Assembly (NCBI GenBank): GCA_017561155.1
Contig: JAFZDP010000010.1
Coordinates: 1-59,473 of the forward strand
Reading direction: 5' to 3'
Source of the DNA: Bacteroidales bacterium
GTDB taxonomy: Bacteria; Bacteroidota; Bacteroidia; Bacteroidales; P3
Length of the DNA: 59,473 nt
The translations under genes and the position numbers were made by a program. Of the stretch, positions 8,563 through 17,687 are shown piece after piece. The first letter of the stretch is position 1, and the number at the start of each line of letters is the position of its first letter. A model generated the notes under the pieces. It was given only the letters and a program-made list of their open reading frames with translations, had not been told where the DNA came from and made no database searches.

Positions 8563-9957
8563 ATGAGATTGGTAAAGTTGTTGGTACTTATTGCTACGTT
8601 TTGGACAGTAGGAGGTGGTATGTGTGCAAAAGCTCAGAATACTACTCCTTCGGCAGCGTCACCGGTAAAAACGAGGGTGTTGCTTATATTGGACTGTTCC
8701 AATAGTATGTGGGATAAGTGGCAAAGCGACTCCAAGATAAAGATAACACAAACCGTATTGCTTAAGTTTCTAGACAGCATTGCCAATCAAAACGAGATAG
8801 ATGTGGCTTTGAGGGTGTTTGGCCACCTAAACAAAAATTCGTATGGTACACGATTGGAAGTGCCATTCGAAAAGGATAATATCTACAAGTTGCGTAGCAA
8901 AATAAAAACTCTTGTGCCACAAGGGGGCTGCGAAGCTGCAACGGCATTGTCTAATTCGCTAAACGATTTTCCAAATACAGAAAACTCCAGAAACATAATT
9001 GTTATTATAACAGATGGTATGGACGACTGTGATGGTTCGATATGCGAAGTGGCAAAACAGGTGCAAAATAGTGGTGTTATTGTGAAAACATTTTTGTTGG
9101 GTATAGGCGATAAAAAGAACTTTCAGAGCAATCTGAACTGTGCAGGAAAGTTTATACAGATATCCCAAGAGGAATTGTATACACAGTCGTTGTACGATAT
9201 TTTTACTTTGTCGGAAGAAAAAGCCAAGGTGAAAATAGAAGTAAAAGACTTTTCCGGTATGGACTATGAAGCCACGCTACCAATAGTATTTTACGATTCG
9301 CAAACAGGAGTGGCAAAGTATCAAATGGTATATGCTTCGGAGTCGGTTTCAGACAAAGAGTTTTTCGAAATAGACCCGTTGGTATCGTACGATATAAAAT
9401 TGTATTCGAAACCTGCTATGACAAAAAACGATGTATCGTTTGATTACGATAAACCAAATACTGTGTCGTTTAAATTGGAGCAGGGATATTTAAATATTCG
9501 TTACGATGCCAAACGAACCAAATACCAGGTGCCTGACTATCCGATAGTGGTGCGCAAACACGGCAAAACCGATATTGTGCATGTTCAGAAAATAAACGAA
9601 AAAGTATCGTATTTGGCAGGAACGTATGATATAGAGATTTTGTCGATGCCTCACATATTGCTCACCGACGTGTCTATCCAACATGTATCTACTACCGATT
9701 TGACCATACCTACACCGGGTGTGGCAAATATATCGAAACCAAAAACAATAACACATGGCAGTATTTTTTCGATAGAAGAAGGCGAGTGGAAATATGTATG
9801 CGATTTGGATTCGGGCAAAATATCAGAGAGGGTGTTGCTTATGCCCGGCGAATATGTGGTAGTGCTTAAGGCTGTAGAAAAGTCGTCGTACAAAGAAGCT
9901 AAAGTGCAGAAATTTCGTGTCGATGCCGGACTTACTACAAGCGTTTTGATACAATGA
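8563..9957 (+). CDS. Secreted von Willebrand factor A domain protein
   Basis: 464 residues with a signal peptide (about 1-24, ending MCAKAQ) and no lipobox, so probably periplasmic. The vWA domain spans about 37-225. It has the metal-ion-dependent adhesion site DCSNSMW (DxSxS type) and IITDGMDDCDG, so metal binding looks intact. The C-terminal half is rich in beta strands and unassigned. It may hold repeated immunoglobulin-like or carboxypeptidase-regulatory-like folds. It sits between the two transketolase subunits with gaps of 33 and 50 bp, all on one strand. Its role there is unclear, and nothing suggests it is part of the enzyme. Confidence 0.8.
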   Translation: MRLVKLLVLIATFWTVGGGMCAKAQNTTPSAASPVKTRVLLILDCSNSMWDKWQSDSKIKITQTVLLKFLDSIANQNEIDVALRVFGHLNKNSYGTRLEVPFEKDNIYKLRSKIKTLVPQGGCEAATALSNSLNDFPNTENSRNIIVIITDGMDDCDGSICEVAKQVQNSGVIVKTFLLGIGDKKNFQSNLNCAGKFIQISQEELYTQSLYDIFTLSEEKAKVKIEVKDFSGMDYEATLPIVFYDSQTGVAKYQMVYASESVSDKEFFEIDPLVSYDIKLYSKPAMTKNDVSFDYDKPNTVSFKLEQGYLNIRYDAKRTKYQVPDYPIVVRKHGKTDIVHVQKINEKVSYLAGTYDIEILSMPHILLTDVSIQHVSTTDLTIPTPGVANISKPKTITHGSIFSIEEGEWKYVCDLDSGKISERVLLMPGEYVVVLKAVEKSSYKEAKVQKFRVDAGLTTSVLIQ

Positions 9958-10007
9958 TAATGAATATATACAAAATAAAGTTTGAAATAAATAAAAACAT
10001 AACATAG

Positions 10008-10964
10008 ATGAAAACTTACGAAAATAAGAAGATGAAAGATCTTCGCAGTGGGTTTGGAGAAGGTTTGGTAGAAGCAGGAAACCAAAATGCCGATGTAATT
10101 GCGTTGTCTGCCGATGTTACAGGTTCGGTAAAAATGGACGGTTTTGCCAAAGCCTTTCCAGAACGCTTTATCCAATGTGGTATTGCCGAAGCTAATATGG
10201 TGGGTATAGCTGCCGGGCTTTCGTTGTCTGGAAAAATTCCTTTTGTAGGTGGATTTGCCGAATTTGTTACAGGTCGTGTATACGATCAGATAAGACAAGT
10301 GGTGGCTTATTCAAACAAGAATGTAAAAATATGTGGTTCGCATGCAGGTGTAACTTTAGGCGAAGATGGTGCTACACACCAAACTATGGAAGATATAGCA
10401 CTTATGAAAGCATTGCCAAACATGACTGTGCTTGTGCCATGTGATGCTAACCAAACTTATGCTGCAACAGTGGCAGCTATGAAACACAATGGTCCTGTGT
10501 ATTTGAGATTTGGTCGTCCTAAAATGCCTACATTTACCGACGAAAACCAAGAGTTTGTAATAGGAAAAGCTCAAATGCTTAACGAAGGTAACGATGTGTC
10601 TATCATTGCAACCGGACATTTGGTTTGGGAAGCTCTTGAAGCTGCTAAGGCTCTTGAAGCAGAAGGCATATCGGCCGAAGTGATAAACATTCATACAATA
10701 AAACCTTTAGATACCGAAGCTATAATAAACTCTGCTAAAAAAACAGGTGCTGTAGTGACTTGCGAAGAACACTTGTTTAATGGTGGTTTAGGCGACAGCG
10801 TGGCTCAAACATTGGCATTGAACTGTCCTACTCCTATGGAATATGTAGCTGTTGATGATAAGTTTGGCGAATCGGGAACTCCTGAACAAATGTTGCAAAA
10901 CTATCATCTTAAAGCTGTAGATATAGTAGAAAAAGTAAAAGCTGTGTTAGCTCGTAAAAAATAA
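10008..10964 (+). CDS. Transketolase, C-terminal subunit
   Basis: 318 residues covering the pyrimidine-binding and C-terminal domains of transketolase. Visible motifs include the catalytic Glu region QCGIAEANMVGIAAGLS, the GVTLGEDGATHQTMEDIAL loop, and a C-terminal Rossmann-like domain (VSIIATGHLVWEALEAA). It complements the N-terminal subunit at 7681-8529. Transcription ends at a strong hairpin about 30 bp downstream. Confidence 0.93.
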   Translation: MKTYENKKMKDLRSGFGEGLVEAGNQNADVIALSADVTGSVKMDGFAKAFPERFIQCGIAEANMVGIAAGLSLSGKIPFVGGFAEFVTGRVYDQIRQVVAYSNKNVKICGSHAGVTLGEDGATHQTMEDIALMKALPNMTVLVPCDANQTYAATVAAMKHNGPVYLRFGRPKMPTFTDENQEFVIGKAQMLNEGNDVSIIATGHLVWEALEAAKALEAEGISAEVINIHTIKPLDTEAIINSAKKTGAVVTCEEHLFNGGLGDSVAQTLALNCPTPMEYVAVDDKFGESGTPEQMLQNYHLKAVDIVEKVKAVLARKK

Positions 10965-10989
10965 ATCCGTATAAACACAATATACTATA

Positions 10990-11030
10990 AAGGATGTCTT
11001 GTTATGCAAATAACAAGGCATCTTTTTTTT
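10990..11030 (+). terminator. Intrinsic terminator of the transketolase operon
   Basis: GATGTCTTGTTAT pairs with ATAACAAGGCATC around a GCAA loop, followed by eight T. The one T-G wobble leaves a stable 13-bp stem. Confidence 0.88.
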
Positions 11031-11036
11031 GTATAC

Positions 11037-11068
11037 TTTGTCATTCTTTTGGAAATTATGTACTTTTG
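11037..11068 (+). promoter_or_regulatory. Bacteroidota-type promoter with a long untranslated leader
   Basis: TTTG (11037-11040) and TACTTTTG (11061-11068) are separated by 20 bp, matching the consensus. The next gene starts only at 11306, giving a leader of about 230 nt. A second TACTTTG-like element lies near 11180 and may be a closer start. Apart from these, the 10965-11305 spacer holds the terminator above and no recognised RNA motif. Confidence 0.6.
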
Positions 11069-11305
11069 CATCGGTATTGCAATAGTGTTGAAAAGCAGTT
11101 GCGATATTATTCTTATGTGTAAATGTGTACAAAGGTAGTGTTTTATTGTTTTCGTTTGCATATATCGATATTTTTTCCGTACTTTGTGTAGTGTTTAGAT
11201 AAGGTGTTTGCATATTGTATTTCTTTGATTTTGATTCTGTAAATATAAAATCAAATCGGGGAAATATGGAAAAATTATCGTTTGAATAATATAGGAGAAT
11301 AGAAA

Positions 11306-11821
11306 ATGAAAAATTATATTTTTAGATTATTGTTGGCATTGGTATTTGCTGTTGGTTTTTGTTTTCACTGTAGTGGACAACGACAATTTTCTTTTACAAT
11401 AAATGGAAAATCTATCGATAACAGCGAACTTAAGATCTACTTTGTTTCAAGAGATACGAATAATATAATTGAAGTTCCAAATTTTGATAAGAACATATTT
11501 TCTGAGAAAGTTGTATCAGAATTCATGGATTCTGTTTGGATGGTTATAGTCAAATATAAGGATGATTTTTATAAGATAGGAATATGCAATGCTATGGAGT
11601 GTGAAAGATTAAATCCGGAATTGGAAATTATTTTTTTATCACGAGGATTCAGAAGAGTCTATAATGAAATAAAGTATCTTGATAAGTTTACAATTATATG
11701 GAATAATTTTACAACATACTCATTATCTACACAATCTTCGTGGAAAACAAAACGTCAGTGTACAAAACGTTCAAGAGAAATTGTAGAACGAGCACTTAAG
11801 GTCAAATCTACAACCGAGTGA
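11306..11821 (+). CDS. Exported protein of unknown function
   Basis: 171 residues with a signal peptide (about 1-25, ending CSGQ) and then a probable beta-rich domain (QFSFTINGKSIDN...). The last 30 residues are basic, with several Lys and Arg. I do not recognise a family. Its codon use is more AT-rich than its neighbours. It is monocistronic, between a strong terminator and the start of the repeat-flanked efflux locus, so it could be a small accessory gene. A periplasmic location is inferred from the signal peptide only. Confidence 0.55.
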   Translation: MKNYIFRLLLALVFAVGFCFHCSGQRQFSFTINGKSIDNSELKIYFVSRDTNNIIEVPNFDKNIFSEKVVSEFMDSVWMVIVKYKDDFYKIGICNAMECERLNPELEIIFLSRGFRRVYNEIKYLDKFTIIWNNFTTYSLSTQSSWKTKRQCTKRSREIVERALKVKSTTE

Positions 11822-11914
11822 TAGAAGATGTAATGTCATAGCAATAAAAACATACCTTTGCAAATTGCCAAGAAATATGTATTGACCCAACATAAACATT
11901 ATACTGAAATACGT

Positions 11915-12031
11915 TTGACAGCAGAAGCTTGGAAAAATAAGTGCATTTACTTTTATGCAATATGTCAATTATCTGTTGGGTAAACCGAAATGTCATATTA
12001 AATATGGTATAGATTAATTCAATCAACTAGT
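11915..12031 (+). repeat. 117-bp direct repeat, copy 1
   Basis: It matches 24073-24189 base for base with six differences and no gaps (constant offset 12158), in the same orientation. The right end touches the stop codon of the histidine kinase gene. The pair encloses the whole kinase, regulator and efflux locus. A stop-interrupted frame on either strand shows no recognised protein. The part between 11822 and 11914 holds nothing I can name. Confidence 0.85.
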
Positions 12032-13342
12032 TTATTCTAGTATTATTCTGAATACTACTTTCCCGTTGTGGTTTTGCACAAGATTTAGTGAGCCGTTGTG
12101 TAGGCGTACTATCTGTTTGGATATGGCAAGGCCTACTCCTGTGCCATCTTTTTTGGTAGTAAAGAAAGGTGTAAATATGTTATCGAGTTCTTCGTCCGGT
12201 ATAGCTTTACCACTGTTGGTAACGTCTATTATTATGTGCTCTGCAGTATCTATTATGGAAGTTATTTCTATATGGTGTTTGCTATTACAAGGTGTGTTAT
12301 GACATGCCTCTACAGCATTCTTCAGTAAATTTATCATTACTTGACTTATCTGTGTACTATCAGCGTATATTATAGTGTCCGTAGGTGCGATATTTGTAGT
12401 TATATCTATATTACTTGCATCAATCAGGTGTAATATTTCCTCTACTATGTCGGCTAAATAAACAGGAGTTTTATGAGGCTGAGGTACACGCGAAAGTAGC
12501 CTGAACGATTCCACAAACTTCATCAGCCTATTGGAGGTGGAATGGATGGTTTCCAATCCTTGTTGTATCTTTTCACTGTCGTGTTTATTGCTTATTAAAG
12601 TGTTGCTTATAGAGGTTATTGGTGCTAAAGAATTCATTATTTCGTGGGTAAGTATGCGTGTAATTTTTGCCCATGCTTCGGCTTCTTTGCTGTCGAGTTC
12701 GTTGATGATATTGTTAATTGTTATTACCCTCAGTTCTTTGTTATTGACTGTCATTGCTGCACATGTAAGCATTAGATTCATTTCGCCAATCTCGGTTTGG
12801 CAACGTACTGTTTTTTGTTCGACAGGTTGTATACTGCGTAGAACTTCCACAAGTTCATTCGATAGAAAATTCAATCTCTCTATATGACTTATACGTTCTA
12901 CTCCAAACAATGTCGTGGCTTTGCTGTTGGTTTGTAGTACTGAGCCGTTGGGTTGTACTATTATTATGCCGACATTACTACATTCCATTATCAATTCAAA
13001 ATTCTTTTCGCGTTGGCGAATTTGCTCTTTATGATCATCCATTACCTCCTTTATACGGTTAAGTGAATAGTTGAGAAAAGTATTTTTGCTTATTCGGGGA
13101 TCTTCGGCAAAGCGAAACGAGTTGTCATTGTTTTGTACTGCCTCAAATATAAAGTCAAGTTGTCGAATTATAGTTGTGTATGTGCCGAATAGTTTTGTTA
13201 TTATTATGGCAATAACCGGCACTGCCACTATAAGCGAAAGCCAAATGCTGTTGGATATCAACCAACCTGTAGTTACACATACCATTGTCAGTAGTGTTAT
13301 GTAAAGGGCTATATGTTTGTAAGGTATCTTGGGTAACTTCAT
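12032..13342 (-). CDS. Sensor histidine kinase of a sigma-54 (NtrB/NtrC-like) two-component system
   Basis: 436 residues. Two membrane segments (about 10-30 and 32-52) with almost no periplasmic loop suggest sensing in the membrane or cytosol. A HAMP-like linker, then a PAS-type domain (about 112-215), are followed by the dimerisation box LTHEIMNSLAPI with phosphorylatable His233. The ATPase domain has NLLKNAVEAC (N box) and TGVGLAIS (G box). Its start overlaps the regulator's stop by 4 bp, so the pair is translationally coupled. Adjacency to a sigma-54-driven efflux operon suggests it controls that operon in response to envelope or drug stress; this is inference. Confidence 0.92.
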   Translation of the reverse strand: MKLPKIPYKHIALYITLLTMVCVTTGWLISNSIWLSLIVAVPVIAIIITKLFGTYTTIIRQLDFIFEAVQNNDNSFRFAEDPRISKNTFLNYSLNRIKEVMDDHKEQIRQREKNFELIMECSNVGIIIVQPNGSVLQTNSKATTLFGVERISHIERLNFLSNELVEVLRSIQPVEQKTVRCQTEIGEMNLMLTCAAMTVNNKELRVITINNIINELDSKEAEAWAKITRILTHEIMNSLAPITSISNTLISNKHDSEKIQQGLETIHSTSNRLMKFVESFRLLSRVPQPHKTPVYLADIVEEILHLIDASNIDITTNIAPTDTIIYADSTQISQVMINLLKNAVEACHNTPCNSKHHIEITSIIDTAEHIIIDVTNSGKAIPDEELDNIFTPFFTTKKDGTGVGLAISKQIVRLHNGSLNLVQNHNGKVVFRIILE

Positions 13343-14682
13343 AGTCCGTAGCGTTTTATCTTGTTGTACAATGTTTGTCGAGTGATGCCTAGTTTTTGAG
13401 CTACAACAGAGAGGTTGCCATTACAAGTATGTATAGCATCGGCTATGGTTTTTCGTTCTAAATCTTCCAGTGTGGTAATGGGTTGGGATATCGTTGATGT
13501 ATATGATTGTAATTGTAAATGTTGAGGTTGTATCATGCGTTCGTCGCATAGTATTACTGCTTTCTCCATGGTGTTTTGGAGTTCTCGTATGTTGCCATTC
13601 CATTGGTAAGCAATCATTTGTTCTGAAGCATCAGAAGTTATGCCCTCTATGTTTCTGCTGTATTTTTCTGAGTAATGTTTCAAAAATATCTTTGCAAGAG
13701 GTAGTATGTCTTCTGTTCTAGCTCTTAGAGGGGGTAAATTTATTATTATTGTATTTATTCGGAATAGCAAATCTTGTCTAAACTCTCCGCGTTCCACCAT
13801 ATCAAAGAGATTGCGATTGGTGGCTGATATAAGTCTTATGTCAATATTCAAAGACTTGTTAGCCCCTAGTGGTGTAATGGTTCGGCTTTGGATGGCTACA
13901 AGAAGTTTAGATTGTAGATGGAGCGGAAGGTTACCTATTTCGTCTAAGAACAATGTAGAGCCGTTGGCTTGTTCCATTTTTCCTTGCCTGTCGGCTGTGG
14001 CATCGGTAAAAGCTCCTTTTTTATGCCCGAATAGTTCGCTTTCAAATAATGTTTCCGGTATAGCTCCCATGTCTATACACACCATCTTGTTCCTATGTCG
14101 CATGGAAATAGCATGTATTTCTCTAGCTAGCACTTCTTTCCCGGTGCCGTTCTCGCCGGTTATAAGTATGTTGGCATCTGTAGGCGCCACTTGTTCCACT
14201 ATTTTCTTTATCCTTGCCATCTCGGCACTATTGCCCCAAAACATTGGGCTGTGTTCGGCCGGTGCTATATTGTCGGTTTTACTCTTTCTTTTATTTTTCT
14301 TTTCGCTGCAAGCTCTTTGTAATATGGATATTAATTTGTCGTTGTTCCAAGGTTTTTCCACAAAGTCGTAAGCCCCCATCTTTATGGCTTTTACAGCAAG
14401 TTCAATGTCTGCATACGCTGTAAAAAGAACCACTTTGGTGTCTGGGTATTTATCCAACAACTCTTGTAGCCAGTATATACCTTCGTTGCCATTATTACAG
14501 CCGGCTTTAAAGTTCATATCTAATAGTACTACATCGGGTTGTAGTTGTCTCATAGTGGACCACAAAACGTTAGGATTGGATATTGTGCTTACTTTTTCGA
14601 AATAATCACCGGCAAGCAAAGATACTGCCGATAATATATCTTTGTTATCGTCTAATATCAATAGTTTTCCTGCTTTAGCCAT
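13339..14682 (-). CDS. Sigma-54-dependent response regulator (NtrC/AtoC family)
   Basis: 447 residues in three domains. The receiver (about 5-120) has phospho-acceptor Asp55 (VLLDMNF) and conserved Lys110. The AAA+ domain (about 145-370) has Walker A TGENGTGK at 175-182 and the sigma-54 contact loop GAFTDA at 223-228, a common variant of GAFTGA. The C-terminal Fis-type helix-turn-helix ends in TRQTLYNKIKRYGL. Such proteins hydrolyse ATP to open sigma-54 promoters from upstream sites. A matching promoter lies at 23874-23889, ahead of the tolC-like gene of the same locus. The gene has its own housekeeping-type promoter. Confidence 0.95.
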   Translation of the reverse strand: MAKAGKLLILDDNKDILSAVSLLAGDYFEKVSTISNPNVLWSTMRQLQPDVVLLDMNFKAGCNNGNEGIYWLQELLDKYPDTKVVLFTAYADIELAVKAIKMGAYDFVEKPWNNDKLISILQRACSEKKNKRKSKTDNIAPAEHSPMFWGNSAEMARIKKIVEQVAPTDANILITGENGTGKEVLAREIHAISMRHRNKMVCIDMGAIPETLFESELFGHKKGAFTDATADRQGKMEQANGSTLFLDEIGNLPLHLQSKLLVAIQSRTITPLGANKSLNIDIRLISATNRNLFDMVERGEFRQDLLFRINTIIINLPPLRARTEDILPLAKIFLKHYSEKYSRNIEGITSDASEQMIAYQWNGNIRELQNTMEKAVILCDERMIQPQHLQLQSYTSTISQPITTLEDLERKTIADAIHTCNGNLSVVAQKLGITRQTLYNKIKRYGL

Positions 14683-14745
14683 AGTTGTTAGTTGTTGTTT
14701 ATAATCAATTCTTTATAAATATCATTGCTATACGTGATATGTGTG

Positions 14746-14753
14746 CAAAGTTA
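14746..14753 (-). promoter_or_regulatory. -7 element for the regulator / kinase pair
   Basis: TAACTTTG reads on the minus strand, 64 bp upstream of the regulator start. A T-rich stretch lies at about the -33 position. This makes the two-component genes separately transcribable from the upstream efflux genes. Confidence 0.5.
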
Positions 14754-14808
14754 CTCAAAATATCTGAAATGGAAAAATAGTTCTACCATTATAAATCAGC
14801 AAATCACA

Positions 14809-14911
14809 AAAGCACCATGCTTATATTAGTAAACTATGGCACTTAGCACTCGTAACCGTGGGAGTTACGACCCCTAACTGCCATAATTATGACCTCTAAG
14901 TGTGGTAGTTT
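14809..14911. repeat. 22-bp periodic dyad array A (five units)
   Basis: Five 15-mers start at 14809, 14831, 14853, 14875 and 14897, exactly 22 bp apart. Each is an imperfect dyad with 4-5 bp arms, for example TAACCGTGGGAGTTA and AAAGCACCATGCTTA, around a core containing TGG or CCA. Linkers are 7 bp. The last unit, TAAGTGTGGTAGTTT, resembles units of arrays C and D. The array fills the 14683-15008 spacer between the permease terminator and the regulator promoter. Confidence 0.75.
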
Positions 14912-14932
14912 TTTTCCCTTCCCGATATGGTT

Positions 14933-14979
14933 AAAACTCTCTCCCGATGTAGGCGGAGCTACATCCGGGAGGGAGTTTT
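14933..14979. terminator. Terminator hairpin at the end of the efflux operon
   Basis: A long hairpin, CTCCCGATGTAG pairing with CTACATCCGGGAG, is extended by AAAACTC / GAGTTTT outer arms, so T-runs exist on both strands. It lies just beyond the stop codon of the last permease (15009) and would end leftward transcription before the regulator gene. Confidence 0.75.
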
Positions 14980-15008
14980 GTTTTTGTCTTGATGTAGTTT
15001 TGGAGTCG

Positions 15009-17411
15009 TTACCTTTTCACTACATCGGCGGGGTTTTCGTGCGAGGCTTTCCACGAGCGTAGTGTCACCAACGATAGTGTCGCCACCATTATTATAAGCA
15101 ATACCAAGGCAAACAGCCACCATGGCATCGCTATGCGGTTGGCGAATTGTTGCAGCCATCTGTCGCAGATATACCATGCCACCGGTGCTGCCACTACAAA
15201 GCAACATAGTATTATCCACATATATTGGCGGTTTAGCATTGTTACTATCTGACGGCTGGTGGCTCCATACACTTTGCGTATGGCTATCTCTCGTTTGCGG
15301 TGCTGGGTTTCGAACATTACTATGCCGAATACTCCCATCAGGGCTATGACGATGGATACCAAGCCAAACATTCCTATAAGTATAGTCACCTTTTTGGTTT
15401 CTTTGTACAAGCCTTCTACATACTCGTTTAGGAAGTATACTTCTGTTTCTTCCGACGAAGGGAACATCTCTTTCATCATTGTTTGTACGTATTTGCTGAA
15501 GGCTTCGACATTGGCACTGGCACGCAGACGTGCGTAGAAGTTGAAATGTCCGAATTTTTCATCGCAGAAGAATATACTGTAGGCACATTTCTGACTTACG
15601 GAGTTGAGGTACACATCTTCGGTTATTCCTATTACTTTGTAACCGTTTATGCCTGTATAGTCCAATGGTATTCCGATGTCTTTGTGTAGCGAGTGCATAA
15701 TCATTACTTCTCCTCGCTGTGCCGATTCGGCTGTGAAGCTCTTGCCATCTAAGACTTTGAAGCCGAAGAACTCCGGAAAGTTGTAGCGTACTGCATTGGC
15801 TTTCATATCGTATATTTTCTCTTCGTACATTTGTCGCCAAGTGGTTCCTACACGGAAGATGTTGAACTGCGACGATGTGGCATCTTTCACGTCGGGGTGT
15901 TGGAGCAGTTTTTCTATTATGGTCTCTCGTTTTGTGGAGCCTTCGGCGGAGGGGAAGGTAACGATGTTTTCGCGATCGAAACCTACATCGAACTTGGTCA
16001 TGTAGCGGTATTGGGCATAGAACACTGCGGTTACTATGATGAGTATCATGGCTATGCCAAACTGTATGCTTACGAGTATTGTTCTAAGTCGGCGACCTCC
16101 TGCCGAATTGGCAAAGCCCGACTTCACTGCCATCGAAGTGTTGGCCTTGGTGATGTAGAACGCCGGATATATGGCCGAAACCACTGCCAATATCACCATA
16201 AGAACCACCATGGTGCATACGATAGGAATGTTGTCGGCAGGCGAAAGCGAGCAGGTGACATATTCGGCGATGAAGCTGTCCTTAAGCACCAATATAAGGT
16301 ACAGTGCCACAAGCATGGATATTATTACAAGGCCTATGGCTTCGAAAAGGAAATTCCACCGCAAGGTGCTTTGGCTTGCTCCAAACACTTTGCAGATGTT
16401 TACACTTTGTATTCGTGTGGGAATAAGTGCACAGAAGAAGTTCACAAAGTTGATGAACGCAATGAGTATTACCGCAAGGGCAATGGCACTGAGTATAAGA
16501 GGTGCCGATTTGCTGCCCGTTTCGAACAAGCCCGTAGATTCGAATCCGCCATAGAAATAGATTTCGTCCAAAGGCACAAGGCGTACCTTTTTGCGTGCTT
16601 CGGCTTCTATGTCTTCTTTGGTAAAGTCGTTTGGTCCCGGATTGGCGATGAGGTATTCTTCATACTCTTTCATATTCACTTTGTAAAACTCATCTTCCCA
16701 CAGGTGGGCAAAGTCGTCGGGATTGGCATCTTCGCTCAAACGCACTATATGCATATAGTTCCAATTGCTGTTGGTTTTGGCCAAATGCAGATTGTCGTTC
16801 TTTATTATTTTCACCTTGTCGAGAAAGGTGTTTTTGGCAAAGTCGTTGTAGATAGCCACCACGGTGTTTGGCGTTTCGGGTTTTTCTTCGATAGAAAATA
16901 CGTTGGCTTTCATCCATATTTCGTCGCCGATGCCTATGCCCATCAGTTCGGCAGTGGACTGCGATATAGCCACGGTGTTGGGTTCGGCAATCTTCGACAA
17001 GTCGCCCGCTGTGGCTTCGAAGCCGAAGAGTTTCACCATATCGGTGTTGCCCGTATATATCGGAATGTCGAACTTGTCGAAGTTATATTCGTCGGTTTTT
17101 ATCCAAACTTTGTTGTAGCTTGGATGTGGCATTATGCCGGCACATACTTCTACTGCGGGACACTTGCTCACGACCTCGAATGTTATAGGCGAGGGCGAGT
17201 TGGTGTGATATTCTTCCTCGTCCCATTGTGGCGAAACAAGATATGTGCGGCTCGCATCGCGGAGCGAGTGGTTGTAACTTACGGAGTACCACACTTGCGA
17301 TGCAGTGATGTAGAAGACGGTGAAGGCAAGCGTAAGCCCCAATACATTGAGTAGTGAGGCTGTCTTGTATCGCTTCAGAGTTGTCAGAAAATTCTTTACT
17401 GCTATGTTCAT
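15009..17411 (-). CDS. ABC transporter permease, FtsX/MacB type (second permease)
   Basis: 800 residues with the double FtsX architecture. A TM helix near the N-terminus (about 18-38) is followed by a large periplasmic MacB core domain (about 45-270), then three TM helices (about 285-425). A second periplasmic domain and three C-terminal TM helices follow after the conserved RKREIAIRKVYGATSRQI segment (about 690-705), the ATPase-contact region. Type VII ABC systems of this kind transduce ATP hydrolysis to periplasmic machinery rather than moving substrates through the membrane. It is the last gene of the tolC-hlyD-permease-ATPase-permease operon and is homologous to the 815-residue permease. 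The region appears more GC-rich than neighbouring housekeeping genes. Confidence 0.9.
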   Translation of the reverse strand: MNIAVKNFLTTLKRYKTASLLNVLGLTLAFTVFYITASQVWYSVSYNHSLRDASRTYLVSPQWDEEEYHTNSPSPITFEVVSKCPAVEVCAGIMPHPSYNKVWIKTDEYNFDKFDIPIYTGNTDMVKLFGFEATAGDLSKIAEPNTVAISQSTAELMGIGIGDEIWMKANVFSIEEKPETPNTVVAIYNDFAKNTFLDKVKIIKNDNLHLAKTNSNWNYMHIVRLSEDANPDDFAHLWEDEFYKVNMKEYEEYLIANPGPNDFTKEDIEAEARKKVRLVPLDEIYFYGGFESTGLFETGSKSAPLILSAIALAVILIAFINFVNFFCALIPTRIQSVNICKVFGASQSTLRWNFLFEAIGLVIISMLVALYLILVLKDSFIAEYVTCSLSPADNIPIVCTMVVLMVILAVVSAIYPAFYITKANTSMAVKSGFANSAGGRRLRTILVSIQFGIAMILIIVTAVFYAQYRYMTKFDVGFDRENIVTFPSAEGSTKRETIIEKLLQHPDVKDATSSQFNIFRVGTTWRQMYEEKIYDMKANAVRYNFPEFFGFKVLDGKSFTAESAQRGEVMIMHSLHKDIGIPLDYTGINGYKVIGITEDVYLNSVSQKCAYSIFFCDEKFGHFNFYARLRASANVEAFSKYVQTMMKEMFPSSEETEVYFLNEYVEGLYKETKKVTILIGMFGLVSIVIALMGVFGIVMFETQHRKREIAIRKVYGATSRQIVTMLNRQYMWIILCCFVVAAPVAWYICDRWLQQFANRIAMPWWLFALVLLIIMVATLSLVTLRSWKASHENPADVVKR

Positions 17412-17562
17412 TTTTTCCGGTTTCTAAACGTTTTTTCAATAGTTAATAATGTTTAAATAGTGCCTTTCGAGGGGCGATGCTTCGGATTGTTTTCTCTTTA
17501 AGTGTAAATAGTTGATTTTCAAACACTCCATTCTTCACTTATTGAGAGTGCATTCTCAGCGA

Positions 17563-17650
17563 GAGAAGACTCCAATCTTCTCGCGAGAAGACTCCAATGT
17601 TCTCATGAGAAGACTCCAATGTTCTCCAAAGAAGTCTCCAATGTTCTCAA
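17563..17650. repeat. 22-bp array B1: four units in the ATPase-permease spacer
   Basis: Four direct units start at 17563, 17585, 17607 and 17629 (88 bp in all). The conserved 20-mer is GAGAAGACTCCAATGTTCTC with a variable 2-bp linker. Each unit has GAGAA/TTCTC arms, so each can fold. The spacer 17412-17687 also shares flanking sequence with the spacer at 22179-22508, for example TTGATTTTCAA before the array and CTCTC plus a T-rich stretch after it. Confidence 0.9.
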
Positions 17651-17687
17651 AGCACCTCTCAAAAGGTCTTTTTCTGATGTTAAAAAG

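Noticed and set aside
11915-12031. Direct repeats as ends of a composite transposon
   Set aside because: No transposase, no terminal inverted repeats in the 117-bp copies and no target duplication were seen, so only flanking direct repeats are claimed.
13706-14371. A 221-codon plus-strand frame opposite the response regulator
   Set aside because: The regulator's motifs are complete on the other strand, so this is a shadow frame.
15831-17354. A 507-codon plus-strand open frame opposite the second permease
   Set aside because: It is antisense to a clear FtsX-type permease, has a Tyr/His/Cys-rich composition with no motif, and reflects codon bias of the real gene.
17563-17650. Possible CRISPR array
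   Set aside because: The period is 22 bp with only 2-bp linkers, there are no unique spacers and no cas genes nearby. The other 22-bp arrays likewise have 7-8 bp linkers, far too short for spacers.
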